DNA from: Symbiodinium microadriaticum
Taxonomy: Eukaryota; Sar; Dinophyceae; Suessiales; Symbiodiniaceae
DNA: 64,000 nucleotides
Direction: 5' to 3'
Assembly: GCA_001939145.1 (NCBI GenBank)
Contig: LSRX01000082.1
Location: 423,173-487,172, forward strand
Under the pieces are notes generated by a model. It was not told where the DNA came from and made no database searches. It saw only the letters and a list, made by a program, of their open reading frames with translations. This document shows, in pieces, positions 56,437 to 64,000 of the stretch (position 1 is the stretch's first letter; the number at the start of each line of letters is the position of its first letter). The position numbers and the translations under genes are program-made.

Positions 56437-56693
56437 CCACATTGGGGGAGCTCGGCAGTCGAAAAATCTTGCATCCAAACCTGGTGTTTCACAGCCATCA
56501 CGTTCTCTGGAACGGGGATGATGCTGCGCTTCAAACTATCGCCGGTTTGTCGTGGAAGAGCTTCCCCCGAAAGCCTGAATTTATTCCCGTTACTCACGTC
56601 GCAGTTGATGGGATAGGGATTAAGCAGCAGGCAGGTAGATCCCACGCAAAAGAAATCGCCCTCTGGTTCCGTTTGCGGCAGGCAGCTTTCCAA
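56437..56693 (-). CDS. candidate exon, unknown
   Basis: The minus frame from ATG 56693 reads EPEGDFFCVGSTCLLLNPYP and INCDVSNGNKFRLSGEALPR, then VKHQVWMQDFSTAELPQCGT just before the CT microsatellite. It has Cys-containing, extracellular-like composition. No family recognised. Confidence 0.38.
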
Positions 56694-57322
56694 ACATCAC
56701 CTGTGCGATGGAACAACGAGGCAGCCCGAACAAGAAACTACACAGCTGCTGGGCTGAAATCATGCTTTCGATTCAAGCTCGCTGGTGCTTTCGGGGATTT
56801 GGAGTTCCGGACGACCGGTAGGTCTGTCAGTACTGGCACCATGTACAACAGGACACACTAGCCAATGTCCGACATCTATCTTTGTTTTGCGCAGTCACAC
56901 GAATCACCCAACGAGCTTGGGAAAATCCTGCACAGAACAGCAGACCTGGCTTCGGCGCTTTCTGGCAGAAAGGACGGCTAGGCTAAAGCAGCTAAAAAGC
57001 CCATCGTTTCACCCTTCCTTCCGATGTCATTGGCCTGAGATAAAGGCCCCGGCCGAATGGCATTGCCTCCGAATTGCATGCAGCTCCTACGTGTCGGTAA
57101 GTCACAAAGTTGTGAAGGTGTCCCCTTGCAGCGGGCACGTGCAGATGACTCAGAAGTGTTGAGCGAAAACATGAAGGGACAGGAAATTGAAAGCGTGTCG
57201 ACGCCAGATCATCTCGCCAGGCTGGAGACCTCGCGGCGGTCAATGGCTTGGCTTGTTGAGTCCTCTCCTGCCTGATGCCTCCCTGATGGCCCCAGCCTCT
57301 ACCCCTCAGTCGTCGAATAAGC

Positions 57323-57541
57323 TCACCGAGCGAACAGATCGTGCCTTCGACTTAAATGCTGGCATTGTTGGTGCCCTCGTTCGCACAGAGTGCGAGCGCC
57401 TCCGCACACGAATCTGTCAGACAGTGGATGCTTTGCGAGTCCAGGCTTCACTGCAGAAGGGTTTATATTTCGAGGGCTCTTGTCACGGGCAGGAACGCCT
57501 AAAAGCTTAAGGCATTCCTCGCTGGCGGTGAGCGTCTTCAA
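57323..57541 (-). CDS. candidate exon, unknown
   Basis: The minus frame MKTLTASEECLKLLGVPARD continues to LSDRFVCGGARTLCERGHQQ. An adjacent minus frame at 57560-57770 (HDAAPRTALLTLVSIEGDAV) may be its upstream exon. A plus frame over 57390-57806 is the competing reading. Confidence 0.28.
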   Translation of the reverse strand: MKTLTASEECLKLLGVPARDKSPRNINPSAVKPGLAKHPLSDRFVCGGARTLCERGHQQCQHLSRRHDLFAR

Positions 57542-57833
57542 CGATGCCGTGGTATTTGCACGCCTGGGCGAAAACCGTTACTGCAGTATGGTCACAGCAG
57601 AAGCATGCAGCGAGGCTTCCTCTGCACAGGAACCTTGCTGCAACCCAGTCACGTTAGATCTGTGTTCCACAGCATCTCCTTCAATCGACACCAGAGTCAG
57701 TAGTGCTGTTCGTGGTGCTGCATCATGTCCCAATGCAAAATTGAGAGCATGGCAGGCTAGTACACAGCCAGCAAGACAAGACGGAGGACTTGCTCGCCGA
57801 CTCTAGCCGACTAGTGTTCCTCATGGGCTCCTG

Positions 57834-60800
57834 TCAGCAGGTTAGCCTTTTTGCAGAAGCCAGGTCTGCTGTCGGACTTGCATTGTACAGGTGATACGGT
57901 GATACACGATAAAGGCTGATACTCGAACGACGTGGTTCACGGATGTTGCAGAAGCTCGAAAGCAGCTTCAGCTGAACGACAAGCCATTCCATGCATGGGC
58001 TCTGCGAACCTGTATCTCTCTGGTATATCAAACCAACATTTGACCAAACCCTACAAAGGCCCAACATCACCGCAACCTCCCAGTAGACTACGTAGTCTTC
58101 GCGATATCTATGCGGCTCCAAAATCGTAAAGGATCGCAACTGCAGAGACTCCTTGAATTCCTGGAGATCTATCTGCTTGTCACCGTTCTGGTCCATGTCC
58201 TTTCATGGGTTGAGAAGTATCAGGCTCGCGGAGGGGATGCTGGAGATTGGGGATAAGGTCTCCTCCAGTATCTGCTGCAGCTCCTCAATGGGAATGTGGC
58301 CCAGCCTGTGGGATGCTTTTTCCACGGATCGGAAAGTGGTGTTGTAACCGTAACCATCCTCGAAGCTATCCTGTATGCCAGAATTGAATCACGATCACAC
58401 ACAAATCTATGTGCAGGTGGGGCATTCTGCTTCTGCATTCTGTCAACATGTTGAAGTCTTCAACTCTTGATACGAAGGATGGGAGCTGCTGATGAAGACG
58501 CCACTGTCGGCAGCAACATGCAGACCACTTCAAGCGGGCAGCTGAATGTGCTGAAAACACTGAACACATCGCCCACCTGCAAGCTTTTTGGCTGGGCCCG
58601 GTGCATGCGGCCAGAAGAGAGTTCATCTAAATCAATGGAACCGTCCTTGGACAAGGTCGGTCCAATGCGACTCCGCGACGATGTACAAGCCCTTACAAGC
58701 CTTGTTTGATGTTACCGGATTCTGCTGCCGTGCAGCTTGTGGCAGTTGCATGCTGCGCCCTTTGTTTGACCCGAAAGACTGACACTTTCAGATGAAATTC
58801 CCGTAGCTGCTCAGGCCACATAGCCTATATTTACTGACACGTACACGGTGCTGAGCTGTGTGGAACACCTGTGAGGGTGCGTGAAGACCCCCCACTCATT
58901 TGCTTGACCCTTTAGCCTTAGCATGGCTATCGTTTGTTTTTTACTCTTATCGTCTTACAGAACTTTGGGACTGTATGATCTGAGCTACAGTCACGAACAT
59001 TCGTTATCGCGATTTTTACTTTTATATCGCTTTACAACGAATTCGATTGCTCTTACCGTGCGGTCGCATCTACTTTTAAAAGATGCACTCGGGTGATCCT
59101 TATCATCCTTCACCTCGGGTTCTGGCATTGTTCTTGTCCAAAATCTTGAAGGCTTCCTGTACCACGGCATCCGTGAGGCAGGCTTTCCTGCATTCATGCA
59201 GCAGGATAAGGCACTGCTTCCCAGTGGACGTGCAGCAGGTGGCATTTCTATCTCGAAGCTTGCACTGATCACGGATCACGGAGATTGCGACATCCGTCTT
59301 GTACCCGCCTGCACGGCTTGGCCGTGTTGTGCGAAGAACTGTGAGCTCCAAAAAGCAAGTCTCCAAAACTGACTCTTCCTGGAACCTGGCAACCTGTGCC
59401 AGAGCCGCTGTTGCAACGAGCCACGTGTACAATTGCAGCACCGACAACAAGCTTTCAGGAGCAGATTTTTTGCCTCGAAAAAACCACCGCTAATGCAAGC
59501 TTCGTGGGCATGAGATGCAAGCTGCTCGACAAAAACTTGCCAAGACGAAGAAGCACATACAGTAGGAGATTGTCGGAAGCAGCACGGCAACGTTGAAACG
59601 CAACATGGCTGAGCTGCCCATGTGCTAAGCACGGGCCCTGCAATATGCCTTTGCAGGCCTTTAACATTCGCATGTTAATTTCCTTGCAGGGCTTTCTTTG
59701 GCGGACCACGTGTCCGAAAGGACACCACGCACTAGAAAAGTCAAGCTTCTTTAGACAGACTTCCCATGCTGGACCAAATCATTTAATTTAACTCCACAGC
59801 CGGACCCGTGGCCTGTTGAACGTCGCTGCGAGGAACTCTGTGTAGGTGAAATCCTGCGAAACCAGCAGTAGATCTGATCTGACGCCAAACCATGAGACTT
59901 CTCGCACATGGGGGCAAACCAAGGTATCCTGGCGTCGGGCTATGGGATTCAATTGCGCTTTGGCCTCCCGAGCTCCACTGACTTTGGCGATGCTTCCGAA
60001 GCAGGGCGCCGCGAGCCGTGTGTCCCTTCAATCTATACCAAAAGAATTTATAGTTGGCATCCTACTTCCGCTGTACCTCCGAGTACCTCATATTATAATG
60101 AACCGCCCTCCCTTGCATCGTTCCACACAACAAGATCGAGCACTCGCGCTTACTCCATCCGCCAAGGCGTAGGACTCGTCGAAAACAATTAAGGACGACA
60201 TGTGGGTAAGCTTCAAAATTGAGGCTTGTCTGCCCAAACTACAGGAACAACAACCAAACTATAGCCCCACCAAGACTTCTTCCGAAGGTCCAGGTATGCA
60301 CACGGAGCCTACCTCACGTACTCCAGAAAGTTTTAATTTGAAGGAAACGCGGGCCTTAGAGGAACCCGCCAAGCTTGAGTCGAAGTCTCGGAAGATTCCT
60401 TGGCGCTCGGTTTAGATCTTGGAATTCTCGCCGACAGAAATTAAGGTAAAATAAATTAGGGTGTAGGGCAGTGTAGGGCTTTTCGGCTTCAGGGTTCGAG
60501 CGTTAGCTTTGTGGTGCAAGCAGCAAGAAGGCTGAACGAGATCAGTGCTGCTCACTTCTAGCTCCGCAAATGCCTGTGGCTGGTTCCTTCCCAGCGGCTC
60601 TCCACTTCTCGTCGTGTGACATCCTCTGTGCAAAGGGGGGGAATCGGAGGAGTCGGAGAGGTCTTGCCACGGACGCGCGATTCCAGAACCCCAGCCGATT
60701 CGCACAGCTGAAGCTCAACCCCGCGAGATCGGTCCTTCTCCAAGATACCCTGCTCTCGCCTCACACTGCACATGACCAGGCTCTCACGTCACTTCCAATG

Positions 60801-61040
60801 GAAACTTTGGCCAAGCTGCTGCTTTCTGAGCCGCTTTTCCACCTCTGGAAGGTTTCACACCCACAGTGACCGCGCTGTGCAACTACAGTTCTGCAAAGAG
60901 AATGCATGCTGCATGCATGTATGCGTGCTAGTTATCAGGTCAAGCTAATGAGCTGTGCTGCCGTCGTTGAAACTGTCTTGCGCCTCTGCTACACAGAGGA
61001 GCCCGTCGCCGTCAGTGTCCATGGAGATCTCAGAACGTGG
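57834..61040 (-). CDS. EF-hand protein gene region (three calcium-binding loops)
   Basis: Three EF-hand loops lie in order on the minus strand: 60984-61019 (DTDGDGLLCVAE, canonical), 58622-58657 (TLSKDGSIDLDE, first position Thr in this frame, possibly Asp from an upstream exon) and 58158-58193 (DQNGDKQIDLQE, canonical). Between the last two is RSVEKASHRLGHIPIEELQQ (about 58200-58390), a helical segment typical of EF-hand neighbours. Other possible exons: 59103-59450 (hydrophobic QLYTWLVATAALAQVARF, then DKNNAR) and 58991-59110. Splice borders are not resolved, so these may be one gene or two. Expected role is calcium sensing. The terminal frame from 58196 runs to 57834. Confidence 0.5.
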
Positions 61041-61051
61041 CTTCAAACATG

Positions 61052-62240
61052 CTAAGAGCATATGGTGCTTGTTGGTTTCCCTGCCCTTTTTGAAACCTGG
61101 AAATCGACAAGCAAGCGGAACCATGGTCCACCGAGTCTATGCCTAGGCCAATCACACTCGATGCCCAAATATTCCCAGCCCCCCCCCACTTGCTCCAAAC
61201 AAACTCCTCGAGTATCCCCTCGCCCTGATCTGTACACAAGTCCATGTGTGTGACGTGCTTTCTCGTGCTGGGGCTTGTACATGTGCCTGTGTGAAGACAA
61301 GCAACCTCCTTGCTTATGACACCTGTTGCATACCCTCAGCAATGCCACAGCAACTCTCGACGCACACTGAGTGAACAGGGGCTGCCACAAACATGTCACG
61401 AGCTGCTTGCACATGTTCCTGCAGTGACACGGCTGACACACAAAGGCAGAAATATAAATTTCAGCGTGTGGTTCTCCCATGTGTTCAACTACCAGTACAA
61501 GTTTTGTATTGAGGTCCAGCCATGCTGGCCTGATTTCTGTCCAGATCCATTGACTGTAGGAAGCTACTGCATGTGGCTGAAAGCCAGGAGACAAGAATAA
61601 GCCCAGTGAAGAGCATCGGCATCGACGCCACTTACAACCCATCGAAAACCGAACAAAAAAAGCTTGACGGACACATCACTGTCCTCGGCAAGCATACTGG
61701 CGATTGTTGTGAACGAAGATCGCCTGTCAGTCATCAAACTGGGGCAACCCAACCCCTCTCTGCACTCCTACCATGAACAGTTTCCTGGCTTGCTTTCCAA
61801 ACAATCCTCCAATGCTTCTGTTTCCACCAGATGCGTGCTGAGATGTCTTGTGCTATAAACCACAGAATATAGTGGCTAGTGCTTGGAAAAGCCGCACACT
61901 GCACGCTGGCTGAAGAAATGGCGGCCGGGCGTACTTCAGCTTGTTCTGACCCCGGAACGTGCGTAAATCATCAAGCAGACCGAAACCTCAGGCGGTGGCA
62001 GAAGTCCGTGCGCACACGAGCGCGTTTTCCTACGCTGCTTCGCTTATACATAGCTCAGCTCCGCAGCTAGACTCACTCAAATCAAGTTTTACAGGGCACA
62101 TCGCTCCAGTGATCAAGCTGCTGATGCTGAGGACCATGGCGCAGCGTTGGCATCTCGGGCTTTGGAAGGTGTTTCTGAAAGAAGGGATCCTGCACGAAAT
62201 CTGAACTGCATTTCTTGTTTGAACGGCATTTCTCAACAGC
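61052..62240. other. ambiguous open frames, no confident gene
   Basis: Minus 61300-61520 reads LVLVVEHMGEPHAEIYISAF with several Cys after it. Minus 61564-61752 (TDRRSSFTTIASMLAEDSDV) and plus 61664-61858 (LAIVVNEDRLSVIKLGQPNP) compete for the same bases. I cannot choose between them. Confidence 0.25.
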
Positions 62241-62279
62241 AGCGAGTGCGAAGATTTGGTGTAGAGCTCATTCCGTCCG

Positions 62280-62738
62280 TCAACACCGTTTCCTGCGTTT
62301 CCGTGTCCAAACGACTTCGAGTTCGGGGTGTGCTTCGTCTGAACATCTTTTTGACGTGTGCTTTTGCCCTAAGCCTACCTCTAGCCATCGACTCGACGAG
62401 ACGGTGTCCTTTACAGCACAGAATGTGCAGTTGATGGAATGACTTGTATCCGTGGTGCAGGTCCGTTGGACCGAGGTCCTTGGTGGTTGTTTGAAGTAGT
62501 CATGTACGCGTACCTGGCTTGAGTGTTTACAGGCATGCGTCAGACAATCCACCAAAACACCAGCAATCTGACTCAGAATCTCTAAAACTTGAAGTAGGAC
62601 TTGCCTGCTCAGGACTAGGGTCCACATGGCCGCCACTTTCTGAAGCCCCCTGTTTGATCCTGGAGTGCCAGCTTGGCTGGTGGACGGTGAGCCGGTCTGG
62701 AGAGCAGCTTCCTGAGGAAGCAAACAGCCTCCTGACAC
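62280..62738 (-). CDS. candidate 152-codon ORF, unknown
   Basis: Minus ORF from ATG 62738: VAAMWTLVLSRQVLLQVLEI, then LSQIAGVLVDCLTHACKHSS and KQPPRTSVQRTCTTDTSHSI, with a basic C-terminus (WTRKRRKRC). Amphipathic helix plus Cys-containing part. No family recognised. Confidence 0.38.
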   Translation of the reverse strand: MSGGCLLPQEAALQTGSPSTSQAGTPGSNRGLQKVAAMWTLVLSRQVLLQVLEILSQIAGVLVDCLTHACKHSSQVRVHDYFKQPPRTSVQRTCTTDTSHSINCTFCAVKDTVSSSRWLEVGLGQKHTSKRCSDEAHPELEVVWTRKRRKRC

Positions 62739-62924
62739 GGTCAGGTCGCGAGGTCAAGCTTACGATTTGTTATTGAAGGCTCTTTTCCTTCCGCAAGGAT
62801 GCGATTGGTGCTTACAAGGCTCTATGTACATTTACATGCCCTGTCTCGGGACGTCTTCCTTCAAGGTCCGGAAGCAAAAGAAACCAATCGCGTTAGATTT
62901 TGGAGAGGCTGGGGGCGACAGCTA

Positions 62925-63410
62925 TATACGGGGGCGGGGCTTTTTTCGCATACCGAAAAGGGCTCCTCATGCTCACTTTTCCGCTGGGGGTCTTTTTTTC
63001 GCGCCTTGTTTAGATCCTCAATTTATCGGGTTTTAGAGTTTGGGGCAGGAGGAACAAAAGAATCTTTACGGGGCAAATACAAACTACCTAATCGGCCATA
63101 CAGGGATTCGGGTTTGGGGTCTATGGCCGAAGGAACCAATAAGAATCTTTAAGCGGGCAAGAACTACCTAACCGGCCACACAGGGATTCTTGACTCCCTG
63201 GGTTCGGGGGTTTCACGCCGAAGGAACAAAAGAATGTTTAAGGAGGTAAAAAACCACCTAACCGGCCGTTTAAGGTTTTGGTCTGACTTGGGGGTCTAAG
63301 GCCGAAAGAACAAAAGAACAAAGAGACATCAGACAAACAACCGGCGGGGCTTTTTTCACATCCCGAAAAGGGCTCCTCATGGGATCTAAGGCCGAAGGAA
63401 CAAAATCATA
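62925..63410. repeat. degenerate tandem repeat, 70-90 bp, with 40-bp direct repeats
   Basis: GGCCGAAGGAAC...AAAAGAATCTTTA...ACTACCTAACCGGCC phrases recur at about 63045, 63115, 63206 and 63293. GGGGCTTTTTTCGCATACCG with AAAAGGGCTCCTCATG at 62935 recurs at 63347, framing the array. Confidence 0.75.
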
Positions 63411-63429
63411 AAGGGACATAAGACAGAAG

Positions 63430-63830
63430 TACCGGGAAAGAAAGAGAGGGTGACAGAGGGAAAAACAGAGAGGGAGAGCGAGGGAAAGAGAGAGGGAGAG
63501 AGGGAAAGAGACAAAACGAGAGACGGAGGGAAACCAACAGGCACGGTGGAAAGCAGAGGTGAGAGAAAGAAGACAAAGAGGAAGAGAGAAAGAGAGACTG
63601 AGAGACAGAGGAACAGAGCGACAGACAGACAGAGTGACGGAGAGACAGAGAGACAGGGAGAGAGGAAGAAAAGGAAGAGGGCAGGGAAGCGGAGAAGAAA
63701 GCAGGAAAAGGGCTGGGTAAAGGAAGCGAGACAAAGCTGCGAAGGGCAGCGGAAAGGACTGGAAGGGCAAGGAAGGGAAAGGAGAGTTAGGGGAGGGGAG
63801 GGGAGGGGAGGGGAGGGGATGAGAACAAGA
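63430..63830. repeat. purine-rich GAGA/GACAGA block and (GGGGA)n
   Basis: A purine-rich strand of GAGAGG, GACAGA and GAAAGA units runs from 63430 to about 63700. (GGGGA)6 is at 63790-63819. Arg/Glu frames on plus and Leu/Ser/Phe frames on minus are artefacts. Confidence 0.9.
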
Positions 63831-64000
63831 GCGAAAGGAGGCAGTTTGCCCGCGAGGGCAAGGACCTTGTTACAAGGGCACAAGGCCCAGGAGAGAGCAA
63901 GGAGCAAACCAAGCGCAAGAGACTGGAGAATTAGATAACACGAGCACACCAACCGAAAAATAATAAGAAAAATTGGGAACACTAGAAGCAAACCGCTCGA

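Noticed and set aside
63270..63991. Leu/Ser/Phe-rich and Arg/Glu-rich ORFs of 162-201 codons
   Set aside because: Explained by the purine-rich repeat strand.
1..64000. tRNA, rRNA or prokaryotic operon
   Set aside because: I scanned for T-loop words (GGTTCGAATCC and variants) and rRNA-like conserved blocks and found none with supporting context. Coding style is eukaryotic and intron-rich.

Overview
The window reads as nuclear DNA of a dinoflagellate, most likely a Symbiodiniaceae or related lineage. Four things support this. First, coding segments are short exons, and their frames can only be joined with GC, GA and GT splice donors. Second, two relict spliced-leader-like sequences lie just upstream of decayed coding units. 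Third, the copia-type retroelement carries RYLGCEH, YVDDF and STSG motifs of the kind I associate with dinoflagellate elements. Fourth, long microsatellites and degenerate arrays fill most of the space. No bacterial operon, rRNA, convincing tRNA or CRISPR is visible. There is one assembly gap (16411-16748). All splice models were made by hand from reading frame alone and are predictions.

Layout. 0.9-6.8 kb is a run of minus-strand genes. The best is a complete five-exon model (940-2747) for a secreted caspase-like (clan CD) protein with a PAN/apple-like segment and an acidic tail. Immediately upstream of it is the 3' end of a gene with a hydrophobic C-terminus, then more candidate exons. 7-16 kb holds scattered minus-strand candidate exons. 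16.1-19.2 kb is microsatellite, gap and a hairpin-bearing tandem repeat. 19.3-20.6 kb is a heme peroxidase exon with a Thr-rich tail. 22.6-23.9 kb has a Ser-rich plus-strand ORF and a minus-strand short-chain dehydrogenase with two 29-nt micro-exons.

25-40 kb is a repeat and retroelement province. It contains a decayed gag-like ORF, palindromic GTAGACAA arrays, a CGAAGTTT array, units of a TTTCCGGAAATGATGG array in two inverted blocks, a large CTTCCAAGAACCAGG array between them, and a copia element cut in two with its halves in opposite orientation at the outer edges of the inverted blocks. The simplest reading is that array DNA entered the copia RT and the interval then inverted.

41.6-43.3 kb is a minus-strand multi-exon gene of unknown function. 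43.7-46.5 kb holds two diverged copies of one unit with a Cys-rich zinc-binding-like domain, direct repeats and relict spliced leaders. 47.75-50.86 kb is the largest coding region, a GT32-type glycosyltransferase domain followed, after a frameshift, by a proline-rich linker and an unknown domain. 53-54.8 kb has membrane-protein exons. 57.8-61 kb is a minus-strand gene region with three EF-hand loops. The right end is tandem and purine-rich repeat.

Functionally, the recognisable genes are unrelated (peptidase-like, peroxidase, reductase, glycosyltransferase, calcium-binding). Nothing indicates a shared pathway. The most unusual content is the 28-40 kb repeat/transposon rearrangement.
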